Below the pieces are notes generated by a model that did not search any database, was not told the DNA's origin, and worked only from the letters and a program-made list of their open reading frames with translations. Shown here piece after piece: positions 35,129 through 44,492 of a stretch of DNA of 64,000 nucleotides; the first letter of the stretch is position 1, and every line of letters starts with the position of its first letter. The stretch comes from G963663735 sp963663735. GTDB taxonomy: Bacteria > Acidobacteriota > UBA6911 > RPQK01 > JAPXNP01. The DNA lies in NCBI GenBank assembly GCA_963663735.2, contig CAXXHN010000001.1, forward strand, positions 1,488,001 to 1,552,000. Direction: 5' to 3'. Both the position numbers and the translations under genes were made by a program.

Positions 35129-36439
35129 TTACTGTTTAATCGGTTTCAGGAACAGGGCAATAACAGCGGCTCCTATGCAGGCGCACCCTGCGATTATGAA
35201 AGGTGTAAGCCAGGCATCAACGCCGGCACTTCCGGCGGCGTCCTTGAAGTAGCCCGCAACCTGAGGACCGGCAATTCCGGCGACTCCATAAGCCAGAAAG
35301 ACCCATCCATAGTTGTGCCCGACATTCTTGTTCCCAAAGAAGTCTGCTGTGGCAACAGGGAAAAGGGCGAAGTTTCCGCCGAAGTTGAAGCCGATGATGC
35401 AGGCTCCGATGATCAGTCCGAGAGTTGATGCGCCCATCTTGAAGAAGAGGAACATGATAATCCCCTGCAACAGGCACATCAGCGTCAGGGAATACTTCGG
35501 ACCCAGTTTGTCAGAGACGGTGCCCCAGACAATCCTGCCCAGGCCATTGAGGATGGCATACAAAGCCATGGCGGTCCCGGCAGCTGTTCCGGCTATTTTC
35601 GCGTTGGCGGCCGCACCGCTGCTCTGGAGGGCGTCAATGCCAAAAAGCTGTATGCAGGAAATAACCATCAGTCCGGCCATGGCGGAGCCGAAAAACATAA
35701 GCCACAGTGAATAAAACTGCGGAGTCCTGAGCATTTGCGATGTTTCCATGTTCAGAGATCCGGTGGCGTTGCCTCCGGCAGCAGGCTGCGGCGGGTTCCA
35801 TCCCTCAGGTTTATAACCTTCAGGCGGATTTACCATCACTGTGCTGCCGATCAGCACCAGAACCAGGAAAACAACTCCGTAGATGAAGAACACACTCTGG
35901 ACGCCGGGAAGGCCCAATACTTCTGTAGTATTAAGCAGTCCGCCGAACCAGGACCCGGCCATTTTCACCCAGATAGTGGCGCCGAATCCGAAACCGGCTA
36001 CAGCCAGGCCCGAGATCATGCCTTTTTTGTCAGGGAACCATTTAACCCCTACGGCTATGGGGATAACATAGGCCAGGCCTATGCCGGCTCCCCCGATGAT
36101 ACCGATAAAAACAAGCTGGGATATGAAGGTGTTTCCAAATAAGCCGCCGAGCATGTACCCGACACCCAGGACTATGCCGCCGGCTATGGCAATGGGCCTT
36201 GGCCCAATTTTAGCCTGCATCCTCCCGGCCACTACCATGACCACCGCGAAGGTCGCCAGGCCGGCTGAAAAAATCCAGGCGGCTTCTTTGGCGGAGAATC
36301 CGTAGAGGCCCCCGTCAGCTATAGGAAGAGTGATTCTGCTAGTGAATACGCTCCAGGCGTATATGGCACCCAGGCAGAGTTGAATCAGCACTGCCCCGGC
36401 GACTACAATCCAGCGATTCATCATTTTTTGTTCGGACAT
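35129..36439 (-). CDS. OFA-family MFS transporter (oxalate/formate antiporter type)
   Basis: About 436 residues from the ATG at 36439. I prefer it to the upstream ATG at 36490 because AAGGAT lies just before it and the upstream extension overlaps a hairpin. Twelve membrane segments are visible as hydrophobic runs. GAIYAWSVFTSRITLP in helix 1 and the central RTPQFYSLWLMFFGSAMAGLMVIS are typical of the OFA subgroup, whose members move oxalate, formate, lactate, pyruvate or acetate. It follows acsA by 89 bp in the same direction, so acetate or another short monocarboxylate is the likely substrate. Confidence 0.85.
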   Translation of the reverse strand: MSEQKMMNRWIVVAGAVLIQLCLGAIYAWSVFTSRITLPIADGGLYGFSAKEAAWIFSAGLATFAVVMVVAGRMQAKIGPRPIAIAGGIVLGVGYMLGGLFGNTFISQLVFIGIIGGAGIGLAYVIPIAVGVKWFPDKKGMISGLAVAGFGFGATIWVKMAGSWFGGLLNTTEVLGLPGVQSVFFIYGVVFLVLVLIGSTVMVNPPEGYKPEGWNPPQPAAGGNATGSLNMETSQMLRTPQFYSLWLMFFGSAMAGLMVISCIQLFGIDALQSSGAAANAKIAGTAAGTAMALYAILNGLGRIVWGTVSDKLGPKYSLTLMCLLQGIIMFLFFKMGASTLGLIIGACIIGFNFGGNFALFPVATADFFGNKNVGHNYGWVFLAYGVAGIAGPQVAGYFKDAAGSAGVDAWLTPFIIAGCACIGAAVIALFLKPIKQ

Positions 36440-36472
36440 CGTTAATCCTTTCACTGTTTCTGAAAAGGCAGA

Positions 36473-36501
36473 TCCGGATACGCGGGTCATGCGTATCCGG
36501 A
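36473..36501 (-). terminator. Hairpin between acsA and the transporter
   Basis: TCCGGATACGC (36473-36483) and GCGTATCCGGA (36491-36501) give a perfect 11-bp stem with a 7-base loop. No T-run follows on the minus strand. It may partly terminate transcription or protect the 3' end of the acsA message. Confidence 0.55.
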
Positions 36502-36528
36502 ATTAATGATCCAAAAGCCAGGAAAAAC

Positions 36529-38511
36529 TTATTTGCCTCGTTCGGCAATAAGTTTTTCTACAACGCTTGGATCAGCCAGGGTGGAGATATCACCCAGGTT
36601 GGCAGTATCCTTTTCCGCAATCTTGCGGAGGATACGCCTCATGATTTTTCCTGATCTTGTCTTGGGCAGGGCTGGAGCAAACTGAATAGCTTCAGGAGCG
36701 GCAATGGGGCCGATTTCCTTTCTTACATGCATGATCAGTTCCTTTTTGAGCTCATCGGATTCCTCTACTCCTTCTATGGTTGTCACGTAGGCATAGAGTC
36801 CCTGGCCCTTTATGTCGTGAGGGATGGGTGTTACAGCTGCTTCAGCTACCTTGGAATGGCTTACCAGGGCGCTTTCCACCTCAGCTGTGCCGATGCGATG
36901 CCCTGAAACGTTGACAACATCGTCGATGCGTCCCATCAGCCAGAAATCACCGTCAGTGTCAATCCGGCAGCCGTCTCCTGCGAAGTAGATATCGTTATAC
37001 ATGGTGAAGTAGGTGTCGATGAATCTTTCATGGTCACCCCACATGGTTCTCATCATGCCCGGCCACGGCTTGCGGATACAGAGTTTACCCCCTTCGTTCC
37101 GTGCACATTCACTCCCGTCGTCTCTCAGGACCACAGCATCAACACCAAAGAAAGGTCGTGAAGCACTGCCAGGTTTAAGGGTATGAGCACCGGGAAGTGG
37201 TGTGATCATGAAACCACCTGTTTCTGTCTGCCACCAGGTGTCAACAATCGGACACTTGCCATGGCCGACTTTTTCGTAATACCACATCCATGCTTCAGGA
37301 TTAATAGGTTCGCCTACGCTTCCCAGTATCCGCAGGGAATCCAGCTTGTATTTGGCCACCCATTCATCTCCAAGGCGCATCAGGGCCCGGATAGCAGTGG
37401 GAGCAGTGTAGAAAACCGTGACCTTGAATTTGTCACATATCTGCCAGAACCTGCCGGCATCCGGATAGGTGGGAACTCCCTCGAACATCAGTGATGTGGC
37501 ACCGTTTGCCAGGGGCCCATAAACGATATAGCTGTGTCCGGTTACCCAACCGATGTCGGCTGTGCACCAGTACATGTCATCTTCATGGATATTGAACACG
37601 TGTTTATGGGTCAGTGCCGTGTGCAGAAGGTATCCGCCGGTAGTGTGAACAACTCCCTTTGGTTTACCTGTTGACCCGGAGGTATAAAGAATAAACAACG
37701 GATCTTCAGCATCCATTGGTTCGGCTTCACAATCTTTGCCGGCCCCAGCCATTTCATCGTGATACCAGAAATCCCGGCCAGGTTCCATATCGCAAGGTTC
37801 GCCGTCCACCTTGGTGACAATTACACTCTTGATGGTTGGACAAGACTTCAAGGCCTCATCAGAAATATCCTTGAGCCTGATATGTTTGCCGGCCCGCAGC
37901 GAAACATTCGATGTGATCAGCATTTTGCAGTCGGAATCATTGACCCTGCCACTGATAGCATCTGAGCTGAATCCACCGAAAATAATGGAATGAATGGCGC
38001 CGATTCTGGTACAGGCAAGCATGGCGATTGCCAGCTCCGGCACCATGGGCATGTAGATAGCCACGCGGTCACCTTTTTTGATTCCCTTGCTCTTCATGAC
38101 ATTGGCAAATTTACAAACTTCCTCGTGGAGCTGCTTGTAGGTGAATTTTTTTACCTGTTCATCCGCTTCACCCTGCCAGAGAATGGCAACCTTGTTTTCT
38201 CTCGGGGTTCCCAGGTGTCGGTCCAGGCAGTTGTACGATACATTGAGTTTCCCGTCCGCGAACCAGGTGTGCTCAATTTTTCTTCCTCTTGTATCCCAGT
38301 TATACTCAAGGCTTCTGGTTGGTTCCTTGAACCACGTCAGGCACTGAGCCTGCTCCAGCCAGAACCCATCAGGATCGTTAATCGAGGCTTCCCACATTTC
38401 CTGATACTGCTTTTCGCTTTTCACATAAGCGATTGACTGAATATTCGCTGGTGGTGGGAATGTCCTTCCTTCCGCCATTAATGAATCCATACCTTTTTTT
38501 TCATCTGCCAT
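36529..38511 (-). CDS. acsA: Acetyl-CoA synthetase (AMP-forming)
   Basis: 660 residues, the standard Acs length. Visible: the P-loop YTSGSTGKPKGVVHTTGGYL, DTWWQTETGGFMITP, MGRIDDVVNVSGHRIGTAEVE and, at the C-terminus, PKTRSGKIMRR with the catalytic lysine near residue 622. That lysine context is the classic site of regulatory acetylation by GNAT enzymes. It turns acetate, ATP and CoA into acetyl-CoA, AMP and PPi. The neighbouring transporter probably brings in the substrate, and the GNAT and deacetylase genes 3 kb away suggest control by acetylation. Its upstream gap (38512-38917) holds an AT-rich promoter region. Confidence 0.96.
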   Translation of the reverse strand: MADEKKGMDSLMAEGRTFPPPANIQSIAYVKSEKQYQEMWEASINDPDGFWLEQAQCLTWFKEPTRSLEYNWDTRGRKIEHTWFADGKLNVSYNCLDRHLGTPRENKVAILWQGEADEQVKKFTYKQLHEEVCKFANVMKSKGIKKGDRVAIYMPMVPELAIAMLACTRIGAIHSIIFGGFSSDAISGRVNDSDCKMLITSNVSLRAGKHIRLKDISDEALKSCPTIKSVIVTKVDGEPCDMEPGRDFWYHDEMAGAGKDCEAEPMDAEDPLFILYTSGSTGKPKGVVHTTGGYLLHTALTHKHVFNIHEDDMYWCTADIGWVTGHSYIVYGPLANGATSLMFEGVPTYPDAGRFWQICDKFKVTVFYTAPTAIRALMRLGDEWVAKYKLDSLRILGSVGEPINPEAWMWYYEKVGHGKCPIVDTWWQTETGGFMITPLPGAHTLKPGSASRPFFGVDAVVLRDDGSECARNEGGKLCIRKPWPGMMRTMWGDHERFIDTYFTMYNDIYFAGDGCRIDTDGDFWLMGRIDDVVNVSGHRIGTAEVESALVSHSKVAEAAVTPIPHDIKGQGLYAYVTTIEGVEESDELKKELIMHVRKEIGPIAAPEAIQFAPALPKTRSGKIMRRILRKIAEKDTANLGDISTLADPSVVEKLIAERGK

Positions 38512-38917
38512 AAATTACTCCCGTTATTGATTTCAAGTTTTGCAACCTCCCAAAAATTAATAATTTGTAGGGTTACAGGATTAATAATCAGTAGGACCAA
38601 AATAGGACAGAACAGTACCCTTGTCAATAAAAAAAGGGGAGGAAATTTGCATTGAACCAAGTTTTCCCCTTAAAATATTTGCCCTTCTTCCAATGACGCT
38701 AATATTCGAGCTGATTAATCTTTTTTCCAAATGATATCTGCAGCCGGAATTTTCATGAAAGGATCATTTTTTTTAAAAGCTGAGCAGGGATATCGGAAAG
38801 GATTCTGGGAAGGAAATCGGCATGGAAAAGGCTTCAGCCGGAGAAGCCAGCTGAAGCCTTTTATGGATCGGGTACCCTGCGTTTGTGGCCGGGTACCTCT
38901 GATTAAATGCTGAGTAC
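38512..38917. other. Intergenic region with acsA promoter area and a terminator
   Basis: The left part is AT-rich and upstream of acsA. The right part contains the hairpin at 38826-38862 that ends the BON gene. A short frame here has no recognisable protein. Confidence 0.5.
38826..38862. terminator. Perfect 13-bp hairpin downstream of the BON gene
   Basis: AAAAGGCTTCAGC (38826-38838) pairs with GCTGAAGCCTTTT (38850-38862), loop 11 bases. A-rich and T-rich stem ends give a U-run on either strand. It lies 56 bp beyond the stop of the leftward BON gene. Confidence 0.75.
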
Positions 38918-39436
38918 TTACACTCCAATCTTCAGTTCATTAGTAACTGAGAAAACGCCTGAGACGCCCCGTGCCATGATTCCCGCGATATTCCTGTCAG
39001 CTTCTGTCAAGACTGCGCCTATCAGCCGGACATCACCGTTTTTAACAATGATGTGAATCGGCCCGTAGGCCCGTAGGGCATAACGCGTAAAATTTGGGTT
39101 GGAATAAACAGCCCTGTACACTGAAGCCCTGATTGAGTCATCAAAAGGCGAATAAGGCAGAACTTCAATCTTATTGACAACCTGCTTCACTCCTTTTACC
39201 CGTTTTACCGCCTTCTCAGCGTTTTTCTTAAGAAGAGGCATGGTGACTTCTCCAGTAAGGGTCACTATACCATCTTCAGCCTCGAAACCAATCAGGTCGA
39301 AGATCTGGTAGTAGGGCAGGGTTACGAGCTCGTGCCTGACCTGTTCATTTATGTCCGGAGCCGCCTGCGCGAAGATCGACAACGGCGCGCTAATTGTTAT
39401 GGCAAATACCATTGCTGGGATTAATATCTTTCTCAT
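38918..39436 (-). CDS. Periplasmic BON-domain protein (OsmY-like)
   Basis: 172 residues with a Sec signal peptide ending about IFAQA (residue 26). Two BON-type units follow: GFEAEDGIVTLTGEVTMPLLKKNAEKAVKRV...and RAYGPIHIIVKNGDVRLIGAVLTEADRN, each with the G-x-V-x-L-x-G strand. BON domains bind phospholipid surfaces and help stabilise the envelope under stress. Monocistronic: a terminator follows and a 145-bp gap precedes it. Confidence 0.85.
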   Translation of the reverse strand: MRKILIPAMVFAITISAPLSIFAQAAPDINEQVRHELVTLPYYQIFDLIGFEAEDGIVTLTGEVTMPLLKKNAEKAVKRVKGVKQVVNKIEVLPYSPFDDSIRASVYRAVYSNPNFTRYALRAYGPIHIIVKNGDVRLIGAVLTEADRNIAGIMARGVSGVFSVTNELKIGV

Positions 39437-39581
39437 ATCTTCAGTCTCCTTATATTTTTTATAAACTTAGATGAAGTATGAGTGGAAACATTTCAAATTC
39501 CTGTTTCTCCCGCCAAGGTCCAGCAGTTTTTCAGGTGAGGGGAGCCCCTCCTGATTTCAGAAGCGCTGGCAGCGGGAGAAT

Positions 39582-40943
39582 CTACCCCAGGCCAGGCGGA
39601 ACGGTTGTGATTTCCTCTTTTTCGTGGTCCCAGTAAACCTTTTTACCTTGCCGGTAAGCTTCAGTTGCCATTACCGCTCCCACTGAATGCCAGAAACCGG
39701 TTTCAATGTGTCCGTTGGTTTGCCTGTTGCGAGACCTCATGCAGTCGACCCAGTTATCGAGATGCCATTTACTGTCATCACTCATCCCGGTTGGAGGAAG
39801 CTTGTTATCCCAGGCATCACAGGTAATCATTTCCGCCTGCCCCTTTTTCACTGCTTCTGCCAATCCTTCATAGAAATCGAATCCTCCCGGAAGATCCTGG
39901 TGTTCCCTGATCAGGAACCAGCGGGGACTTCCTTCTCCTCCGTGGGCGTAAAGGGTGGCATCCTTCCCTCTGATAAGGGAATGGTCTCCGAATTTGTTGG
40001 CATAACTGGAAGAATAGGAGTAGAGGAACTTTTCCTTTTCGTAGGTAGCCAGTGCCTGGAAGGTATCGGGATTTTCCCTGACATCCGGCCAGCCGAAGAT
40101 CCCTCCGCTGGCGACCATGGTATCGGGAATAGCTGTGTCTGTATAGAAATGCACAAGGCCTATCCCATGGCTCATCCACTGCGAGGTTATGCCGCCTGAG
40201 TAATCTTTGAAAATCCTGAATTCAAAATAAACCATGGGATCAAAAGGCCGGGATTTTCTTCCCAGGAGCCATCGGTTCCAGTCCGTGTCTTCTTCCCTGA
40301 GGGCTTTAATGTCAGGATCATCCGGTTCATGCCAGCGATGGTTGTTGTCATTCCAGCACTGGGAAATTTTGGTTATCTGTCCCAGGCGGCCGGAGCGGAC
40401 AATGTCGCGCACCTTGATCTGGATCGGATCGCTGAGCCACTGGGAGCCCATCTGCACCACCTGGGTGCTCTTCCTGACTGCATCCCGGGCGAGTTTGGCG
40501 TCGGCAACATCAATGGAAAGAGGTTTTTCACAGTAGCAGTCTTTGCCTGCCCTTACTACTTCAGCCAGGATTTTCGCGTGCTGGTGATCGCCGGTGGCAA
40601 TCATGATTCCGTCCAGGTCTTTCATCTCCAGCATTTCTTCTGAATACTTGAACTGCCTGACGTCTGCCCCGAATTTTTTTCTGCAGTCTTCCGCCGCTTT
40701 TTCCCTGTTGTTCTTCCAGAGGTCGCATACGGCGGTAACTGCAAGGTTTTTTTCTTTTGCTGACATCTCGACCATGCGACGATGGCCTCCGCTCCTGCCT
40801 CCGCATCCCAGGAACCCGATGTTAATGCGGTCATTGGCTCCAAGCACCCTTGAATAGGATGACGCGCTCAGAACTGACGCAGCTCCAAACGCTGCCGCTG
40901 AGGATGATTCAACAAATTTCCGGCGGGTAATCTTCTTGCTCAT
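39582..40943 (-). CDS. Tat-exported Gfo/Idh/MocA-family oxidoreductase
   Basis: 453 residues. The N-terminus carries a twin-arginine signal (ITRRKFVESSSAAAFGAASV) leading to an Ala/Ser-rich h-region. The NAD(P)-binding Rossmann motif INIGFLGCGGRSGGH follows, then GIMIATGDHQHAKI and CEKPLSIDVADAK, the EKP motif of the family. The C-terminal half has DYSGGITSQWMSHG and a long catalytic domain. Such Tat-exported members are common in lineages that degrade glycans and act on sugars or inositols in the periplasm, often with a bound cofactor. Substrate unknown. A GGAGC ribosome site precedes the ATG. Confidence 0.88.
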   Translation of the reverse strand: MSKKITRRKFVESSSAAAFGAASVLSASSYSRVLGANDRINIGFLGCGGRSGGHRRMVEMSAKEKNLAVTAVCDLWKNNREKAAEDCRKKFGADVRQFKYSEEMLEMKDLDGIMIATGDHQHAKILAEVVRAGKDCYCEKPLSIDVADAKLARDAVRKSTQVVQMGSQWLSDPIQIKVRDIVRSGRLGQITKISQCWNDNNHRWHEPDDPDIKALREEDTDWNRWLLGRKSRPFDPMVYFEFRIFKDYSGGITSQWMSHGIGLVHFYTDTAIPDTMVASGGIFGWPDVRENPDTFQALATYEKEKFLYSYSSSYANKFGDHSLIRGKDATLYAHGGEGSPRWFLIREHQDLPGGFDFYEGLAEAVKKGQAEMITCDAWDNKLPPTGMSDDSKWHLDNWVDCMRSRNRQTNGHIETGFWHSVGAVMATEAYRQGKKVYWDHEKEEITTVPPGLG

Positions 40944-41222
40944 ATCAGTGCTCCTCGAATTATTTTTACAGGAATAAGGATGCTATTAATAATCAGGCAA
41001 AAAGACTACAGCCGCAAGCCCCATTAAATTTTTCATGGTGATCGGTAAAGAGAGACGGGATGGAAGCACCATGGTGAAAAGGTTTGCCGGCGCTTTGGTG
41101 AAGGGTCAGAGAAAAAACAGTTATTTGCCAGCGAGGATTTCATGCCCGGTAACAAATCCTGTGGCGATTCAAGAAGACCATTCCGGTGCTTATGTCAGTC
41201 AACGGATCTGTCTTACTTATCC

Positions 41223-42674
41223 TTATTCCAGGTTCAGTTCCGTTTCCAGGGCGGAAGCCATGGACAGCATTGCGGCTTCACTGAAATGAGGCCCCTGAAA
41301 CTGGATTCCAATAGGAAGCCCGCTTCCAGTTTTTCCGCACGGCATGGAAAGAGCTGGTATTCCGGCTAGGTTGGCGCCGACCGTGTAGATATCTGACAGG
41401 TACATTTCCAGCGGGTTGGTAGTTTTTTCACCCAGCTTGAAAGGAGGGGTTGGAGTTGTCGGGCCGGCGATGAAATCGACTTTATCAAAGGCTTCCAGGT
41501 AGTCCTTTTTGATCAGGTTCCTGACTTTACCTGCTTTCAGGAAATAGGCATCATAATATCCTGAACTCAGGACATAGGTGCCTATCATTATCCTCCGCTT
41601 AACCTCATCTCCGAATCCCTGGGTTCTGGTGTTCCTGTACATGCTTTCCAGGTCAGTGTGATCAGATGACCTGAATCCGTATTTCACACCGTCAAACCTT
41701 GCCAGGTTTGAACTGGCTTCAGCAGGGGCGATGATGTAGTAGGTTTCAATCGCGTATTCACTGTGTGGAAGCTGGATTTCAACAATAGTGCATCCCAGGT
41801 CTTCCAGTTTTTTCAGGGCCTGTTTAATGGAGCCTGATATTTCAGGATCCAGCCCGCTGGAAAACCAATCGGGGCAGAAACCTACCTTTTTACCCCTGAT
41901 GTCCTGATGGAGCAGGGCGGTGAAATCTTCATCCTGCCTGCGGGCGGAGGTTGAATCGCGAAAATCATGACCTGATATCGCGTTGAGCAGTATTGCCGTG
42001 TCTTCAGCGGATCTTCCAAAAGGCCCGATCTGATCCAGCGAAGAGCCAAAGGCGATTAATCCGTAGCGAGAAACCAGGCCATAAGTCGGCTTCAATCCGG
42101 TAACCCCGCAGAATGCGGCAGGCTGACGGATGGAACCTCCGGTATCACTGCCCAGGGAAAGCGGCACAAAATCCGCTGCGACGGCCGCGGCTGAACCTCC
42201 ACTGGAGCCCCCTGGAACCCGTTCAGTATCCATTGGATTTCGCGTCTGCTGAAAAGCGGAATTCTCGGTACTGGAACCCATGGCAAATTCATCACAATTA
42301 CATTTTCCGAAGACAAGGGCACCCTCCTTTTTGAGGGCCGTTACAACAGTCGCATCATAGGGAGGCACATAGTTTTCCAGGATCTTCGAACCACAGGTAG
42401 TCCTGATCCCGTGGGTAATGATATTGTCTTTCAGGGCGACAGGGATTCCGGGGAGGGAAGATTTACCTGTGAGTTTTCCCGCTTTGATCTCCAAGTCGAT
42501 TCTGTCGGCATCTTTAAGTATCAGGTCGCGGTCCAGGGTAAGGAAAGCCTTGATAACTGAATCTTTTTCTTCTACCCTGTCCAGAAAACAGGAGGCTGTT
42601 TCCCTGGCCGAAACCTCTCTGGCAAGGATTGCCTCCTTTAGCTTCCGTACTGGCATTCCGCAAATATTTTTCAT
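41223..42674 (-). CDS. gatA: Aspartyl/glutamyl-tRNA amidotransferase subunit A
   Basis: 483 residues, normal GatA length. The amidase signature is complete: GIPVALKDNI (catalytic Lys), GGSSGGSAAAVAADFVPLSLGSD in part with the cis-Ser, and DTGGSIRQPAAFCG (nucleophile Ser). It frees ammonia from glutamine to amidate Glu-tRNA-Gln or Asp-tRNA-Asn with GatB and GatC. The start overlaps the gatC stop by 4 bases (ATGA), so translation is coupled. gatB is not in this window. Confidence 0.96.
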   Translation of the reverse strand: MKNICGMPVRKLKEAILAREVSARETASCFLDRVEEKDSVIKAFLTLDRDLILKDADRIDLEIKAGKLTGKSSLPGIPVALKDNIITHGIRTTCGSKILENYVPPYDATVVTALKKEGALVFGKCNCDEFAMGSSTENSAFQQTRNPMDTERVPGGSSGGSAAAVAADFVPLSLGSDTGGSIRQPAAFCGVTGLKPTYGLVSRYGLIAFGSSLDQIGPFGRSAEDTAILLNAISGHDFRDSTSARRQDEDFTALLHQDIRGKKVGFCPDWFSSGLDPEISGSIKQALKKLEDLGCTIVEIQLPHSEYAIETYYIIAPAEASSNLARFDGVKYGFRSSDHTDLESMYRNTRTQGFGDEVKRRIMIGTYVLSSGYYDAYFLKAGKVRNLIKKDYLEAFDKVDFIAGPTTPTPPFKLGEKTTNPLEMYLSDIYTVGANLAGIPALSMPCGKTGSGLPIGIQFQGPHFSEAAMLSMASALETELNLE

Positions 42675-42961
42675 TCGATCACCTTGGGGACACGAAACTG
42701 GTTATCCCGAGCCAGGGGCGCGTTTTTCATGACTTCTTCAAGATCCAGGGAAGGAGGTTCCTGGATATCTTCAGCCAGTGTATCCCCTGGTATTGTCGTA
42801 GCATGGTAGATTGGTTCAATCCCGGATGTGTCTACCTTTTTCAGGCGGGTGAAATATTCAAGTATTTCTGAAAAATTGGCAGAAACCTTTTCCAGTTGGT
42901 CCGGCTCAATATCAAGCCTGGCAAGTTTAGCTATTTTTGCCACGTCCTGGGATGCAGTCAT
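42671..42961 (-). CDS. gatC: Aspartyl/glutamyl-tRNA amidotransferase subunit C
   Basis: 96 residues, normal for GatC. Typical N-terminus VAKIAKLARLDIEPDQLEKV and the middle VDTSGIEPIYHAT, with a C-terminal RDNQFRVPKVIE. It is the small linker subunit that wraps GatA to GatB. It overlaps ribF upstream and gatA downstream by 4 bases each, so ribF-gatC-gatA are one coupled unit. Confidence 0.95.
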   Translation of the reverse strand: MTASQDVAKIAKLARLDIEPDQLEKVSANFSEILEYFTRLKKVDTSGIEPIYHATTIPGDTLAEDIQEPPSLDLEEVMKNAPLARDNQFRVPKVIE

Positions 42962-43923
42962 GGGAGGTAATGTTCCTTTCGCATAATCGATTTGGTTTTT
43001 ACAGCATAGGCACGGGTTCGGGTAAGGTCATGTTTGATCTGGTCTGTCAGGGCCCGGACTGATTCAAAATGTTTTTCTTCCCTGAGGCGCATGCAGAAAG
43101 AAAGCCTGATTTTCTGGCCGTAAAGATTATCTTCGAATCCGATCAAATGAGTTTCAATACTGGCACCCTGATCCGGATTCTTCTGGATGGTTGGGCGGTA
43201 ACCGATGTTGGTGGCACCCTGGTACATTCCGGAGTCGGTGGTTACCCTGGTTATGTAGACGCCGGAAGGCGGCACCAGTTCATTAGCGGGGTCCAGGTTG
43301 GCAGTGGGATAACCGATGGTGGAACCTTTCCCGGCTCCTCGTACTACCATTCCTTCTATTTCGTAAGGCCTGGCAAGAAGTCTGCCCGCCAGCTCAACCC
43401 GGCCGGAGATGATGGCTTTTCTCACCCGGGTGCTGCTGATGCGCTTATTCCTGAAGAATTGCGTATCAGTCCTGAAAACAGCGAACCCATATTTTTTACC
43501 GATATCTTCCAGGCTTTCATAAGTGCCCGATCTTTCATGGCCGAATTTAAAATTATCGCCAATATGGATTTCCCTGGTTCCAACTGTTTTCAGAATTTTT
43601 TCGCCGAACTGATCCGGTGTCAATAAGGAAAGCCGTCGATCGAAAGGAAGCCTGATAAAAACATCAATACCTAACTTTTCAAGCAGGTCGACACGCTGTG
43701 AAGTGGTCTGAAGAAGGGGAGGGGCATCTCCCGGAGAGATGATCTTCTGTGGATGGGGATGAAAAGACAGCAGGATTGCGGTGCCATTCTGCTGCCTGGC
43801 CTGGCTGGATATTTTGTTCAGGATGGCCTGGTGACCCAGGTGCATTCCGTCGAATACTCCTATTGCCACTATCGGATTTTTCCAGGTTCCGGACAGGATC
43901 TCCAGGTTTTCAATAACTTCCAT
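42958..43923 (-). CDS. ribF: Bifunctional riboflavin kinase/FAD synthetase
   Basis: 321 residues. The N-terminal nucleotidyltransferase domain has IGVFDGMHLGHQAIL (HxGH) and ISSTRVRKAI (xSSTxxR). The C-terminal flavokinase domain has GAGKGSTIGYPTANL and SGVYITRV. It makes FMN then FAD from riboflavin. Its stop overlaps the gatC start. Co-occurrence with gatC/gatA seems to be simple operon packing with no known functional link. Confidence 0.95.
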   Translation of the reverse strand: MEVIENLEILSGTWKNPIVAIGVFDGMHLGHQAILNKISSQARQQNGTAILLSFHPHPQKIISPGDAPPLLQTTSQRVDLLEKLGIDVFIRLPFDRRLSLLTPDQFGEKILKTVGTREIHIGDNFKFGHERSGTYESLEDIGKKYGFAVFRTDTQFFRNKRISSTRVRKAIISGRVELAGRLLARPYEIEGMVVRGAGKGSTIGYPTANLDPANELVPPSGVYITRVTTDSGMYQGATNIGYRPTIQKNPDQGASIETHLIGFEDNLYGQKIRLSFCMRLREEKHFESVRALTDQIKHDLTRTRAYAVKTKSIMRKEHYLP

Positions 43924-43977
43924 TATTCGCTCTATATGGCTATCAAGTTTGCCAGGGGAAAATATAAATGCAAGAAA

Positions 43978-44271
43978 TCATTTCTTACTAAGATATTTCA
44001 TACGAAGTTCATATAAAAAATGCTCCATCATCTGGCCTTCTTCATGAGTGAGATTTCCAGCAGTTTTTTCTTTCAGCATGCAGAGGATATCTATAATCTG
44101 CTTTGCCCCGTCTAGATTTGTCTCATTTTTGCCGGTTGCCGGATCTGGAACTTCTCCCAGATGGCTCATGGCAGTTGTAGCCAGGGAAAGAACAAAAGTA
44201 GAGAAATCGATAGCGCATTCCTTTATTTCGGAGTCTGACTGCTTGTTTTGCCTATTATTTTCATTAGTCAT
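43978..44271 (-). CDS. DUF1844-family small protein
   Basis: 97 residues. After a polar, Asn/Gln-rich N-terminus, the conserved core IDFSTFVLSLATTAMSHLGEV-like (shown partly: FSTFVLSLATTAMSHLG) and GAKQIIDILCMLKEKTAGNLT match the DUF1844 family, small mostly helical proteins of unknown function. No signal peptide. It lies between ribF (54 bp) and mazG. Confidence 0.85.
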   Translation of the reverse strand: MTNENNRQNKQSDSEIKECAIDFSTFVLSLATTAMSHLGEVPDPATGKNETNLDGAKQIIDILCMLKEKTAGNLTHEEGQMMEHFLYELRMKYLSKK

Positions 44272-44492
44272 GACCAGCTCTATATATCATAAAATTGATG
44301 TCGATTTTAACATTAAACAGGATAACTGTTCTTGCACGCAACCACGATTTTTAAAAAGAGGCCAGGGATACCCGGTTTTTTCAGGGATGGAGATCGAAAA
44401 GAAGCGGTAGTCGGCGATTCTGAGTTCTTCCGGCCATGAATCAGGTTGACGGAAGAATGAATGCAAAGCGCTCAGAGGTTCGGATACTGCAT